The position numbers were made by a program, and so were the translations under genes. From contig NMRA01000024.1 of the NCBI GenBank assembly GCA_002633005.1, forward strand, positions 163,744 to 227,743: a stretch of 64,000 bases of DNA. The letters run 5' to 3'. Below the pieces are notes generated by a model. It did no database searches and had not been told where the DNA came from. It worked only from the letters and a program-made list of their open reading frames with translations. Below are positions 34,740-48,059 of the stretch, one piece after another. Every line of letters begins with the position of its first letter. Position 1 is the first letter of the stretch. Source of the DNA: Phoronis australis (taxonomy: Eukaryota; Phoronida; Phoronidae).

Positions 34740-35902
34740 GATAAAATGCATTTTGAGACTTGGAGTCGGAAAGTATCCCTTCTGCGCGCTTGTTGGCAAT
34801 AGACGACGTTCACCGCTAGACTGACACAAGAAACCCCGACATGAATCTTTGAATACTTAAATACCAGTTCTTGAAGGTTTTTGTCCTTACTTCTTTGATG
34901 TGATGTACTTTTCCAGAAGAGTAATTTTGAAATTTTCACAGGCGTTGTTCTCGGCTGCCATTCATCATTGATGGTTTGAAAAAAGTAGTTTGCGCACTTA
35001 TTTGCGGTTCTATTTTATTGATAGCACCATAGACTTTATTCCGTTTTTGAATCAAAATTGCTGCACGATTACCGTTAGTTTTGATTCAGAATTTTGGCAA
35101 ATAAATTTCTGTTCACCAAGCTTCAAAAGGTTAAAATGATCAGCGTCTTGAGGACAAGGCTGGTAAATGCACTACTGATCATGTTCCCAAACGGAGAGTG
35201 TATTTAATGAGATTGTGTTGTTTCTTATTCTTGCCTCTTAGGTCACCTAGTTGTACGTTTTCTTGCCCGCGCTACTCCGAGGCCTTTTCGTGCTTAAAGT
35301 TCAATCTTTTCCAGTGCACGCCATTCCCTTCTCGCGGATGGATACTCTCCTCTCCAGCACCCCTTTCGCGTCTCATGAACCATATTTCCTTGGTTGCACT
35401 CGATCAATTCAACTCCCGCATATTCTTTGTTTGCCCGCAAACGCTTGTTTTCGCCTTACAGACATTTGTCGATCGAACTGCCCGACTACGAAATGGGTCA
35501 GCTTAGGAATTCAGCTTCTCATAACCTGCCCATAAACGTAATTATCTCGCTGTTGTTTATGTTTACGAGAGCGCAGTTAAATGCGCTTTACCCGTTTACC
35601 GATTTTTGTAGAGGGCAATGTTCAGTAGTTTTCATTGTATCTATTTTTTTTCGTCTTCACTGTTCTAGATTAAAGCTGTAGTTGTGGGCGATTCTGTGTA
35701 TGGAACATTACCAGTTTTGCATCCGTAAAACGCTGTTTTTGGGATTGTTCTTGGATTGGGTTGTCACCTTGAAGTTATTAGCTTTGACCAGAACTATAAA
35801 ACAAGATTCGTTGTGATTCTGTGATTTTATAAAAATTCGCGAATTCTCGCCGTTGTCTGCCAATCACTCGTGGAAATCAAGGCAGGTGTCGTTACAATTT
35901 CA

Positions 35903-35967
35903 TGGGCGGCGCAGCACCGAAAAAAGTGGGGGGTTTAGCCCCCCAACCCCCTATGGTGCGCCGCCCA
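35903..35967. mobile_element. 65-bp miniature inverted-repeat element
   Basis: TGGGCGGCGCAGCACC at the left is answered by TGGGCGGCGCACCATAG in reverse complement at the right, around a GGGGGGTTTAGCCCCCC hairpin. A related short sequence lies near 47484-47517 (TTGGGCGGTGCAGCCCCC). No clear target duplication. Confidence 0.5.
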
Positions 35968-37241
35968 TGCATTTATTAAGTATTCTTTAAACGAAGACTG
36001 CCGTTTATCGGGTGATGTTTGGCTCAGCGGTTGAGTGTTTAGCTGCGGCTGCGGAGAGTAGTATATTTCACTTGGTGTGGCCGATGGTTATACCCGAGTA
36101 AAGATTGGAATTTCTAGTTCACTCAAACAATCCCAATATAAAACCGCGTTTCGAATTCTAAATCTAAAAGTTTCAGCTAATTGGTGTCGAATAACACGCT
36201 AGATTAAATTCTAAACATTGCATGTGCTATTTGCAATCGTCGCTGTACAATCCACGTGTGTTTTATAGAGCAACGATTACACTGCACCCGTATGAACGAG
36301 GGCGTTTGGAAGGGAACTAGTTAGCGGTTCATATAATTATGTAGGCGGAATTGTCGACTGCTTTCAGCATGGAAAGGAGAACTGGCAATAAGAAGATTGA
36401 CAAAACATTGAAGGTTTTTAAAAAAACCATGATATATCACATGTGGTCCATTCTACTCATGTCGCGCTGTGCAGTCTCCTGCATAGTCCGCATACCCCTA
36501 CTCGTGCTATGGCCGTGAGACACAAGTAATGTTCGTGGTACAATTTGGTCGTTATTTTCTACATTACCACTATGTTATGTTAAAATAATGACAATAAATC
36601 AATGCTAGTACCTTCATAAGCGATGTCATAGTTCCCTGTGTTTCTGAATAAACGCTAAGTTCACACAAAAGGATCATATAATGTTGTGATTTCTGACTTT
36701 GAAAATGCCGTATGTGACAGTATTGCGGAGACCAAGCTCGACAGTGACACGCCGTAGCAAGTTATGTATAACCTTGGGTCCGTTTCTTGAAACTTTCTCT
36801 GTCTTAATTTAGACCGAAATCGGACAAGCTGACGTCATAGCCTACTGTTATTGCAGACGACACAGATACATATTAATTAATTCTTTTGTCTGTGCATGAT
36901 GTCATTATATATATGGCGCGAATCTGCTAGCCTAAGGTTGTTTATTGAACGGCCGCGAACAATCTATCCGTAAAAAAATCTGCCCTGGGATTTGTCATGT
37001 TCCCATTGTATGACTACCGGAATCTGCGCAAGTGTTCTTAAAGAGGCATGGAAAGCTAAAACTCATAAAAATACCTTTCAAAAGGATTGTGGAAAATCTA
37101 CTTCTTAGGAATGCTAACGGGAACGGGAGAATTATTTACTTTGAATACTTCAAGAATTTCTAAACAAAACCGCCGGCTTCTCTACGAAGGTACAACTGCT
37201 TCAGAGCTCACGTGACCTACAAATCAATTTTTCGTTGGGTT

Positions 37242-37244
<3 letters not shown>

Positions 37245-37273
<29 letters not shown>

Positions 37274-37287
37274 TTGTGTGTGTGTGA
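37245..37287. repeat. (TG)n microsatellite
   Basis: An almost pure GT/TG run with one interruption, 100 bp upstream of the LINE remnant. Confidence 0.9.
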
Positions 37288-37388
37288 ATGTATACCCAGT
37301 CCCACCTGCCCACCCGTTAAGTTTTTGTAATACTTGACGTGATCTCAAAATTTCTATTGAAAAAATACTTTCTGTTTTTCTACTATGA

Positions 37389-40300
37389 TTGGACTTAATA
37401 TCATTTTCAGTTAATTGCCAGGGTTTAGGAACCCCAGAAAAAAGAAGAGATGTCTTTAATTGCATAAAAAGTAAAGCATTTAACATATATCGTCTACAAG
37501 ACACTCACCTGCTTGTGATTTGGAGCCGTACATTGAATCTCAGTGGGGTTACACTTGTTATTTCAGCTCTTACAAGAACAACTGAAGAGGAGTAGCTATT
37601 CTATTTAACAATAACTTTGAGTTTACTGTTGAAAATGTGAGAAAGGATCCTACGGGAAATTATGTTATTATAGAATGAATTATGAAGGGAGAGAGAGGAT
37701 CATTCTTGTAATTTTGTACGGTTCAAATACTGATAACCCGGACTTTATAGTAATATATTTTCAATAATTGAAGAAATTGATGTTGATAAGTTTATTTTAT
37801 GTGGAGATTTTAATTTAATTCTGAGTCAAGAGCAGGATACTTGCAATTATAGATCTTGTAATAATCCAAACGCTGCAAAATTTCTGTAGGGAATAATTAA
37901 TACGTTTGATGTTTGTGATCCCTTTCGAGAATTTTTTCCTTCAAAGAGAAGATTCACTTGGCGAAGAAAAAAATACAATTAAGCAGGCTAGGCTTGACTT
38001 TTTCTGGTTTCCAAAACTTTGATGCATTGTGTCCAAAGAATTTCTATAGATCAGACCATTCTGGGGTCTTGTTAATCCTAAAATTTTGAGAAATTACTGG
38101 AGGTAAAGGACTCTGGAAATTTAACAATTCACTTTTAAATGACAACGCATATGTAGACATCGTTCAAGATACAATACAGATGTTAAAAAGCAAAATAGCA
38201 ATATGTCGTTCCGGTATACCATTTATATAGAATTCAAAATATTTCGAACAGTGTGATTCAGTTTGTTATAAATGATCAATTATTTTTGGATGTGCTGTTA
38301 ATGGAAATAAGAAAAAATACTATTTTTTACTCGATTAAAAAAGAAAAAGTTAGTAAGTCAAGAGAACAAGTTAGAGAAAGAAATAGAGAATTTAGAACAA
38401 TGTGTTGATGATAGAAAATTTGAAGATTTAGAAAGGAAAAAGAGTGCCCATCTAGATATAAGGTCACAGAAATTAAAAGGGTATTACGTCAGATCCAGGG
38501 CAAAATGGATAGAGGACGGGGAGTGCCTAACAAAATATTTTTGTAAGTTAGAATCGAGACAATTTTATAACAAACTTATGTATGAAATAGAATTGGAAAA
38601 TGGAGAAATAATTACAAATCAAGAAAAGATATCAGACGTTCCCGCGAATTTTTACAAAAATCTTTATTCTGACAACAGTTCTACTGAAAAAAGTAAAATA
38701 GAGAACCTTATTGTTTCAAATAAGCTTCCCGATAATTTTGCTGTGGAGCTTGGGGGACCCATAACATATGAAGAACTCTGAACAGTATTGAAAAATTCAA
38801 AAACTGAAAAAACCCGGGTCAGATGGTTTCACAAATGAATTCTTTAAGTTTCTCTGGAAAGATTTAGACTATTTTGTTTTAAGACACATAAATGAAAGCT
38901 ATGAAAAAACCGCAATGTCAAACACCCAAAAAACTGGGGTCGTAACTTTAATTCCAAAGCCAGATAAGGCTTAAAAATTCATAAAAAATGGAGACTAATA
39001 ACTTTGCTCAACAATGTTTACAAGTTGGCATACGGATGTAATACTAGACGAATAAAAAGGTACTTGGATATATGATTTCCCCGGATCAGACGGGATTTAT
39101 AAAAGGGTGATGTATGGGTGAAAACATAAGATTGACGTATGATATTATGAATTCTGTGAAAAAATAGTATACTGGGGCTGTTATTACAAATAGATTTTGA
39201 AAAAGCTTTTGATAGCTTGTCATGGAACTTCATAAATAATGTTTTGGATATTTTTAATTTCAAGGCCTCAATCAAGCGTTGAATTAAAGCATTTTATAAT
39301 TGTCCCGTGTCATGGTTCAAAACGGTTTCCTGTCCAAACGTTTTACTCTGCACAGGGGCTGTAGACAAGGTGATCCTCTTTCTCTATATGTTTTCATTTT
39401 ATGTGCTGAAATATTAGCTATGATGACGGAAAAAGATAGAGAAATTAAAGGCATTCAAATACGAAATGATGAATTTATACTTACTCAGTATGCTGATGAC
39501 ACAACGTTATTCTTAGATGGTTCACGGCGTAGTTTGGAAGCTACTATAGAAGTTTTGAGTAGATATGCAGATATGTATGGTTTGAGAGTAAATTATTCCA
39601 AAAGAAATATTATTTGGTTGGGCAGTAAAGAATTTTAGAAACATTTAAGTTCATAAAATTTTAAAAGATGTCTTCCATCACGCAAGATGGAAGTTGGAAT
39701 GGGGCATAACGGAATTTAAGATGCTAGGTATCAAGTTCAGTGTTAACCTAGAAAAAAATGATTGACATCAACTACAATGAGAGGATTGATGAAATCAATA
39801 ATCTTATCAAAATTTGGTCTAGAAGAAAAATCTCCTTTTTTGGGAAAAGTTACGGTGGTGAAGGCCTTTATGGTGCCAAAAATTATTCACATAATGACAA
39901 CCCTGCCCACTCCATCAGACATTATTATGAATGAATTGAACGCAAGCATTTTTAAGTTTATTTGGAATAACAGAATTGAGAAAGTGAAGAGAGATGTATT
40001 AATTAAAGTAAGCAGCTCCATAAAGATGCGAATGATTTACTCTCGACAAGTTTATGGCATGACGATAAAATACTAATAGACAGAAAATCTATCTTCTTTA
40101 GCAAGTGTGCTAGTGGTGGTGTTCTTTTTATTAATGACCTACGTGATAAAAATAACAGTTTTTACTCATTTACTGAATTGATAAAGATCTCGAACATATC
40201 TACAAACTTTTTGGATTATTGTTCTCTGATTGACTCTATTAGGTCGTTTCTGGGGAGAACACCATTAAAAATGCAGTTAATTAAGATATATGGACCAACA

Positions 40301-40950
40301 ATACCTTTTAATATCCCTATTTCTTTAAGCTGCACGTCATTATGTAAAATTGTGCATGAAATTGTCTGCCAGAACTAAATTTTGCCTATTGTCCAAAAAG
40401 ATTTCAAGAAGAAGGTTACAATTTTCGAAGTGATGAATGGAAAAATTATATTAATTGTCTCTTAAATTTACTTATGATTTCAAGTTACGTACACTGCAGT
40501 TTAAACTATTACATAGAATACTTGTAACGAACTATTTTCTTAAAAAATTAACCTGGTGGACTCTGACGTATGTACTTTCTGTCATTCAAAAAGTGAAACA
40601 GTGGATCACATCCTTTTGGAATGCAATAACATAAAAATATTGATAGGAGAATTACGCAGTTGGGTGTTGATGGTAAAAGGTATAAATATGGTTATTGACA
40701 AAAAACAATGTTTTTGGCCTGCCCATAAAGTTTTAAATTGGATACTTTTGCAATTAAAACATTTTATTTACCTATCCAGGTGTAAAAATAATCCCCAGTT
40801 TCATTCATTTCTTTAAGATAGAAACATAATTTTATAATCAAACAAGATCTTTATTAAATAAGGGTAATTTAGATGAATACCATGCAACCTGGAGAAACTA
40901 GTTAACCATAACTTACCTGTCTGTATTTCTGTTCTGTATACCAATAAAAA
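37389..40950 (+). pseudogene. L1/Tx1-like LINE, nearly full second ORF, decayed
   Basis: The order of blocks is that of a non-LTR retrotransposon. The N-terminal endonuclease has SVNCQGLGTPEKRRDVFNCI and QDTHL near 37410-37510, and CGDFNLIL near 37800. A linker follows. The reverse transcriptase has TLIPKPDKA near 38950, DFEKAFDSLSWNFI near 39190, RGCRQGDPLSLYVFILCAEI near 39355-39415, and the catalytic QYADDTTLF near 39487. The C-terminal Cys/His motif CTFCHSKSETVDHILLEC lies near 40570-40630. Many frameshifts and stops interrupt it. CAATAAAAAAGGTCAAAAAA near 40940 is a plausible 3' end. RGCRQGDPLSxYxFILCAEI is typical of the L1/Tx1 lineage. It lies just downstream of the lectin gene's 3' end and on the opposite strand. 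Confidence 0.85.
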
Positions 40951-41050
40951 AGGTCAAAAAATACTCATTGGGTAGAACGATTACGAGCAAAGTCTCGGTT
41001 GTAATTGCAAGTGTAATTACGGGCGAACGATTGCAGCCGTCTCGGTAGTT

Positions 41051-41056
41051 TTTATT
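41051..41056 (-). promoter_or_regulatory. Polyadenylation signal of the SUEL lectin gene
   Basis: AATAAA on the minus strand (TTTATT on plus), about 125 bases beyond the lectin stop codon. Confidence 0.45.
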
Positions 41057-41181
41057 ACGGGCAACATTTTCACCCCAATGACCCACGATACGGACCCTAC
41101 AATTGACCAGCAGGAGAACTGAAACGTCGGTGAAGCAGATATCATTATTGATTCAAGAAGTCAAACAGTGTATTTCATCTG

Positions 41182-44100
41182 TTACACACACTGATATAGG
41201 ATGGTTAGGTACTTGAACGTGCCGACACAAGGATCTCCAAACACGCTGTTCGACGCACGGACGACACAAGATCTCTTCCCATTGCATCTTCCGCGCATGA
41301 CGCTCAAGGATCTACTGGATGACCCACAGCGGGTGTTTCGGATTGGTCCGCCCCTGCAAGTTAAGCGATTCCTTCGTCCGTAGAGAGCCGAGATAATCCG
41401 TACGCGGGAGCGAGGAGCGCATGAGATGGACATGATTCGATGCTCACAGACTGTCCGACGGTAATAGGCTGAAATAGATCACAAATACCTGAGTTTATGA
41501 TAACATGACGCTTTCGGTAACAGCGAAAAACACAGACGCCACGGATTGGACAGATGCTACCGGGATGTCTTACCACATATACGTGGTTATAAGCACTAAG
41601 AACAAATGGGTCTCGATGCGCACGATGCAGTTTCAGGTTAGAGTTTCGTTTTCCTCATTTTAATTGAAAGTGTCACTACTGCATTGCTCATTTGCAAGTT
41701 TCTTTTTGCAGGCCAAGTTCAGTTATTCAGAAATAAGAAAAAGAAAGCGTGTTAAAACGTGTTCGCAAGTTTTGTCCAATTGCATAAATTACTTCAACAT
41801 AACATACCTGGCACACAATTGTATGCAACTGACAAATACTTGAAAGTGCCAACACAAGGGTCTCCAAAGATGCCGTTAGAAGCGGGCACAGCACAAGATC
41901 TTCTTTTGTTGCAAATGCTGCGCATGACGGACAGCGACCTTGAAGATGCACAGTTGGTGTTCCGGATCGGTCCGCGTCTACACGTCAAGCGGTTTTTACG
42001 TCCGTACAAAGCCGATATTATTGTTATGTGTCTATGGGGCGATCTGCATCTGAGAGACAATGTTTGGTGTTCACACGCAGTTGCCCGATTGGGTCCTGTA
42101 ATCAGTACAAATAGCTACAGCAGCGACGAGAAGTGCAAAATTCATTTTGGCGCTAGTGAAAACTTTTGTCTTATCCTTCAATTTTGATTTTCAACTGAAA
42201 AAGAAATCCCACGATCCCAGGTTTTTCTTTCATAACAATTCCTCTTTCTAGCCTTCTTCTAGAATCTTTCCCGTTTCTGAAAACGAAGCTTGTTATGGGA
42301 CGCACCCTTATAAAATCGCGGTCATAATTTGAAAATAAAAACGACTGTGGAGCTTTGAAAGAAAACGAAAAGCACTCGGCCGAGAAATTAGGCACTAAAA
42401 AACCTGTCTCCACCACAAAAACGAACCGTTAGTCAAATTTGCCGATTTCACGGCTTCGAAGGGACTGTCAGTTCGTTGTTGCTTGAGACAAGCTCCTCAG
42501 TTGACTTGTCGATGCGAGTCATAGGCCGAACATGGTTTCAAGGGAATAACGTACTGTCAGTTCTTTGCAAAGCCAAAAATAAATCACTTTAATCTCAACA
42601 AAGTAAACTTAGACACAGCAATAAGTGGTCTAAACCAAACGCTTGTATCTTGGACGGAAGAGCATGTCGTCTTTCAACAATGTGTTCGAGCAAATTGGTG
42701 TTAAACTTGGTTACTTACTTGGTACACACACGTACGAAACAGACAGGTATTTGAAAGTGCCTACACAAGGATCTCCAAAGACTCTGTTTGATGCCCATAC
42801 GGCACAAGATTTTTTCCCATTGCATTTGCTACGCACAATACGTAGGGAATGCCGTGACGCACAGTTGGTCGTACGAATTGGTCCATTAGGGCACGTGTGT
42901 CGGTTCCTACGACCGTAGATTGCATAGTTCACTCGCACAACTTCGTTTGGCCTACGACATCTGATGCGGAGGACTTTGTGCTCACAAACTGTTCCATGAA
43001 AACCTGTGGACAAGAATGTTAGCTGAGTGGGAGAAAGTCCTTACGTTGCTTCCACACATGGATAATCTGCCAGCAGCACTTACAAGTATTGACACCAATT
43101 TACAAATAATTGAAATTAGAGTGCTAAACTCTGTTTCAACCAATTACTAACAAACACTAATTTGTCATACCAATTAAACCTTTTAAGCAAAAATGCCCTC
43201 AAAACCTTGGGAAAACTTAAAACTCCTTACAAAGACTATTGGACGAGTTTATTCCGGAAGGTTGGAGAAGAGACTTCGCATCTTGGATTGCAAGATCTAC
43301 GGTAACTATGTATTTTAGGTACATAAAGGTAAAAACTGGTAACTACTAAATCTGCAACAACAGGTAACAGAACCGGTTTTGGGTGAAACCACTATAACTG
43401 GCAGGGTCATATTTCATATTTTCCTTTAATGGACTTAAATTACTGGATGAGATGCAAATCGCGATGCTGTACCGAATCTCACGAAGACTGCTACAAATAT
43501 CAAGTGGTCTTGCACACTACTTAACACCACTCCTTGCACAGTGCTCCTTTGCGTCTTTGGAACAGAAGTGAAGCGGACTGTAGTTGCCATGGAACACTGA
43601 GCTCATATCGCAAAACCCGGCTTCATTTAAAGTAACGCTAGAACCTCATTAGGACCTCGCTATAAACGCAAGACTTCGAGAGTTACTGCCATATATTTTA
43701 AATGTGAATACTTTGTATTTTCAATTAATTCAAACCCAATCTACAATCGTAATAAACAAAGTGATTCAAAGAGTTTAATGGGATGTTAACCTCATAACAA
43801 CCAAATTGAAACCTAATGCACTGAACTGTAACGACACGCAACACGAGTAAAGCGAATCAGCTATAACTGTGTTGGTTTTTAAACAATAATAGCTATTCTT
43901 TAGTCAATGTCGATGTCTGCCAGGGACTGAAATCAAGGCCAATGCCTTTACCAGGTAAATGAGGTCACAATGCTCTGTCAATTCGAGTGTGATATATGGC
44001 CAGCCAGCAAAATATATGGCTGCGAACGAGCAGGTTCCCGGTTCCAATCAGCGCTGGGCTTCTCTCTAGTTTCGCTGTGAGTTACCTTATCATTGTTTTT

Positions 44101-44611
44101 GTTGGTTTTGAATTGTTTGAAAATGAAAGCAGGCAATATTTTACGAGTTTTCACAAAGGTTTCAACACTGCTATTTCTAATCGACAAAGTAAACTTTGAC
44201 AAAAGTAGGCGGTCTCATGACCGCTTCGCTTCGGACACAGGCTAATTTTTACGGCGATTGTCTGATTAAGTAAAGACACTCGTCATTGTTTTTTGTACCT
44301 AGATCAAAGATGATGCTAAACTTCGACGGATCTCATAAAAAAACTGAAATTTCTTATTCGCGGAAAACGCGTTCAGCTACTTGAACGATTTATATTGATC
44401 AAGCCACGACAGTGTAACGATACGTCAATTATTTTGTATTATTTTAACAATAATTGACTGTTAATTACAGTTGCACTAGTAAAAGAACACGTTGTGATAC
44501 TGCGGCCTATGCCAATCTGCTCTGCTTGTGAAGGTACTTACCACTAGCATCAGAAGCAAACAGCGCGACAACTGTTGTCAACAAAGCTACAGCCAAAGTC
44601 AGAGCTCTCAT
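41182..44611 (-). CDS. Secreted rhamnose-binding lectin with three SUEL domains
   Basis: Four coding exons are modelled: 44611-44542, 43003-42719, 42095-41808 and 41468-41182. All introns are GT-AG and phase 1, and the lengths total 930 bases, giving 309 residues with no internal stop. Exon 1 encodes a signal peptide (MRALTLAVALLTTVVALFAS). Each following exon encodes one galactose/rhamnose-binding (SUEL) domain with eight Cys, a YGR motif (IYGRR, LYGRK, LYGRR) and the FGDPCVGTFKYL block containing DPC. YGR and DPC are the sugar-binding motifs of this family. Such lectins bind L-rhamnose or D-galactose and occur in eggs, mucus and immune secretions. TTCTTACAG ends one base before the ATG, so an upstream untranslated exon is likely. 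Symmetrical 1-1 exons explain growth by domain duplication. The model is close to certain. Confidence 0.93.
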
Positions 44612-44612
44612 T

Positions 44613-44621
44613 CTGTAAGAA
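44613..44621 (-). promoter_or_regulatory. Splice acceptor in the 5' leader of the lectin gene
   Basis: Minus strand TTCTTACAG stands immediately before the base preceding the start codon and follows a T-rich stretch. This implies an untranslated first exon further upstream (higher coordinates), so the promoter is not at 44620. Confidence 0.55.
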
Positions 44622-45433
44622 ATAATTTGTAGTATCACGAGACATTGAGAGTACGGTATCATTCATACATGTATTTTGGTTTTCACCGGGATATTCCCTT
44701 CTGCGCACGTACTGAGTAGGGGGTGACGCTAATTATTCAAAATGCAGACCAACACATACTTCAGCGACCGCGGGAAAAGGAACTATACCAAATGGTGAAA
44801 TCTCTCCACCTGGTCGCTACGTTCTTCATTTACCCACCCGAGACAATATCAGGAAGACGAGATATCCACTCGAGATGATGCCGAAGAGGGCAAACTACCC
44901 ACCAGAGGCAATACCTCGGAGTAAAAGTACCGCTGGAGATCGTACTTCAAACACAGGTCAAAATTATCAGTCGAGTTGGCGGTACATCTCTACCAACCTA
45001 TCCTATGGGAAAGCCTGTTTAAATTCCTACTGTCTGTAATGATTGGCGATTTTTTGCTAATTGTTCTTGTGGTTTTGACATTTGGCGATTGAAGTAAACA
45101 TAAATCAAAGTCATGCCGAGGCACATCAAGGTATAGGTCAGACTACAAGACAAAAATAAATCAGACAAAATCCATATTACCGTCATGACGACTTTGTTAA
45201 CAACAAAATATATATACTATATATATTTATACTAAAGGGGTTAAAATTCTAATTGCGTAGTCTTCTTAGAAACTTTCTAATTAATTTCCCCTTTTTCTCA
45301 GTTACGAGGGAAGACTACTCCGACAATGTATTCGCGGTTTCCGCCCAGCCGTCATGTCGGGAAATTCTGGGTCATTTTACCTGGAAACTTTTGGGTTGTA
45401 CTGTAGTTTTCAGTTTTTACGTTGTACATGTAA
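44622..45433. other. Probable leader intron or 5' flank of the lectin gene
   Basis: No untranslated exon or promoter could be pinned down. A TA-rich run lies at 45210-45233. Confidence 0.4.
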
Positions 45434-45655
45434 CAGTGGCAGATATACGTTTTCAGTAAGGGGGGGCGGGGGTTAGTAGGATTCGCTCGAATCCGAGGCG
45501 CGTAGCGCCTAGCAGGGGAGGTCATTACACTCGACTGTAATTTTTTGATTTTTACAGCTGATTTCGTTTTCCTGACGACGTTTTTTAATTTTTATTTTTG
45601 ATCCTGTGACGGGTTTAAACCCCTGAATCCACCCCCTCCCGTATATCCGCCTCTG
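45434..45655. mobile_element. 222-bp hAT-like miniature element, TGTAA duplication
   Basis: The ends are CAGTGGCAGATATACG and, in reverse complement, CAGAGGCGGATATACG, with G-rich sequence inside both. TGTAA stands directly on both sides (45429-45433, 45656-45660). It belongs to the same end-family as 16932-16990, 62418-62553 and 62746-63009. No coding capacity. Confidence 0.75.
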
Positions 45656-45660
45656 TGTAA

Positions 45661-46484
45661 TAGTCAGTTTCCACTACTTTTCCCCGTTTTCGGGATTCTA
45701 TGGAGAATTATCTTCGTGTGACGTGCATGGTGCTGCACTTTTTGATCCCAAGCATTGGCAAATCTACCGTGACTATTTATCATGCGACACACACGCACAT
45801 ATAATTATGAAATACCTGCAACACGCTTTTCGTTGTCAAGGGCATAACTAACAGTTGAAACAACAAATTCATCAACTCCGAGTCCACATAAGACACTTGC
45901 AAACTGAAAGTGGAAAGTTACATTTTTGCGAGTGCGCAGCCGCACCCACAAAACATATTCGTGCTATACATTTACATGCTATCTTGGTTAAAACAACAAT
46001 AGCAGTTTGCACACTGCGTTTAACTTGCAAAAAAACTTAGTTGAAGGACTAAAACTGTAATGATTAAAAGTAATTTTTTTACCTGGTGTAACTCAAAGTT
46101 GGCTAATGTCAACTCAAGTACTGCCGTGTGAGAAAGTAGTTCAACTGACCCGATAACAAATCAGACGAATGAAACGTGCTTCCCACGTTCTACTTTTAAA
46201 TGATGCTTGTGACGACGACCCCTTGCATTGTCAACAGTTGCAACGCTCCGATGCATGTGATAATGTTAATGATGTCTTCAATGAGATGTCGTCCACTGAA
46301 AAGCGTCAGTTCAGCGTGACACCAACATTTTACGTACACGTCAACTGGCTAAGCGTTGTACAATTATCTCATAATATTCGTGTCTTTGGCATATCATACT
46401 TATTCTTATTGACTCCCTCCCTCCCTCCCTCCCTCCCCCCTCTGTCTCTATCTCTGTCTCTGTCTTTCTCTCTCTGTCTCTGCC

Positions 46485-46535
<51 letters not shown>

Positions 46536-47989
46536 GGTCACGTTTATCGGTTTTATGATGCTATGGTGAAAGATGAAAGTAACTGGCAGACAGGGGTCGA
46601 CTTGAATAATTGTGTTGGGGCGGGAAAAATGTAGCCAAAATCACCTGCTCTCGTTANTCTCTGCTACTTCTGTCTGAAACGCCTATTAATGAGGTAATTC
46701 TATCGATCATGCCTATACTTTAGTACTATATTTTATCCTTTTCATTTATATAATGATAACAGTATCACATAATATTCCCATTTGTAATATTCTCATTTAT
46801 TACTAAAGCCCGGATACAATGTTTCTTGCCTTTTCCGGGCTGAATTTTATTGTATTACATTTTATGCATGTCTTAATAAATTGGTAAATGTTAAAAAATC
46901 AATTCTATGCAATCATACGTCAAGCACTCGTTAGATCAGTTAGCTAGCTGTTTTTAGCCAAAACGTTGTGGATTGATTTTGAAAAAAATCCAAGAAATGC
47001 TCGGAATGAAAAAGGAACAATCGATGCGGTGGTGCTTTATATTTTACGTTTAAAAACAAGTCAGAATCTGGGTGACGTACTTTTCAAGCCTTAAATGTAT
47101 TCGAATTCGGTGACAAACTGAGGGAGCACTTGCAAAGTATTAGCTTGCAAACGAGGAGATCCCGGTATCGAATGACGACTGATGGGACTTCCATTACTTT
47201 GCATTAAGTTTTTAAAAGGACTTAAACTGCGTTACCATAGCAGTAGTCAATATTGGCTAGGTTATATCTTAGCATGTGTTTATGTTTGTAAAATATTTTA
47301 AAAGGCCATTAATCATGGAGGCCGGTCTCGGTTCAATTGCTACCTTAGTGTTAACATGAATTGTTTACACGTAGTTCTGGGCATGTAATGCCGTATAATT
47401 TCGACAGGCGAAGGTGAGCTTCGCAAAAAAGTCTTATATGTATTCCTCTTGTGTTGACATGGCAAATGAAGAGAAAAAACTTGGGCGGTGCAGCCCCCAT
47501 TGGTGTGGCGCCCATGAAAAAAGGAAAACAACTCCTGAGCATTCCTTGTTTACAGCAAAAGTTTTTAAAGTACCATGAAAGAGAACATACTCGTCATCAG
47601 CTATGTCACCACCAGGTGGAGAATTTCTCGCTTACACGGTCTGGCCACCGCTCAGATTCCCTTAGCACCAGACAACTTTTATGATGCCTGTTCAGTTCGC
47701 CCTTAATTTGCATTTATGGGGATCTGAGGTTACAACCTGCAACTGTGGTGAGTAGTTTTTACTTGGTATATTTGAATAATACAAAATAATTAAAAAGTTA
47801 GTTTGTGTTTATCTTGACCAAAGGCCAATATGTTTCATACCGGTTTTCGTTATTTCACTTTTAAAGTGTACACAACATGACTCTAGTACCTCAAAATAAA
47901 TTTTATTATTATATCTTACTAGATTTCAGTGCCTTTAGTGCACAGCTCATAAAGAAACACGCAAAAACTGAAAAAATAATAATTATCTA
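45661..47989. other. No recognised gene
   Basis: Non-coding sequence around a microsatellite. The 129-codon frame at 46169-46558 ends in the simple repeat and is not supported as a gene. One undetermined base is at 46657. Confidence 0.5.
46412..46531. repeat. Compound (CTCC)n-(TGTC)n microsatellite
   Basis: CTCC repeats (46412-46440) pass into CTCTGT-rich sequence and then an uninterrupted TGTC run to 46531. Confidence 0.95.
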
Positions 47990-48059
47990 CAACGTCATGG
48001 GTTGAACCCAAGTCGTTCTCCATACTGCTCGGATCAGAGACAAAGTGTATAGAGTGAAG

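Larger units (their letters stand above)
34101..37240. other. No recognised gene; small repeats
   Basis: Two similar segments of about 40 bp lie at about 34122-34160 and 34603-34640 (CAAGCCTCAAGATGGC, ATCAGGTTAG). Three overlapping plus frames at 35198-35681 show no domain. A tRNA-like A-box-type stretch (TGGCTCAGCGGTTGAG) is near 36030. Nothing else is supported. Confidence 0.45.

Noticed and set aside
35198-35681. Three overlapping plus-strand frames of 94-102 codons
   Set aside because: All three frames are open at once, which reflects base composition and not a gene.
36811-36900. Candidate FABP exon 4 after TTAATTTAG, reading TEIGQADVIAYCYCRR
   Set aside because: Weak resemblance to the family's C-terminal strand, no conserved Arg-x-Tyr, frame runs on too long, and an implausibly distant position beyond R1.
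46169-46558. 129-codon plus-strand frame
   Set aside because: Its last third is a CTCC/TGTC microsatellite and the rest shows no domain or splice context.
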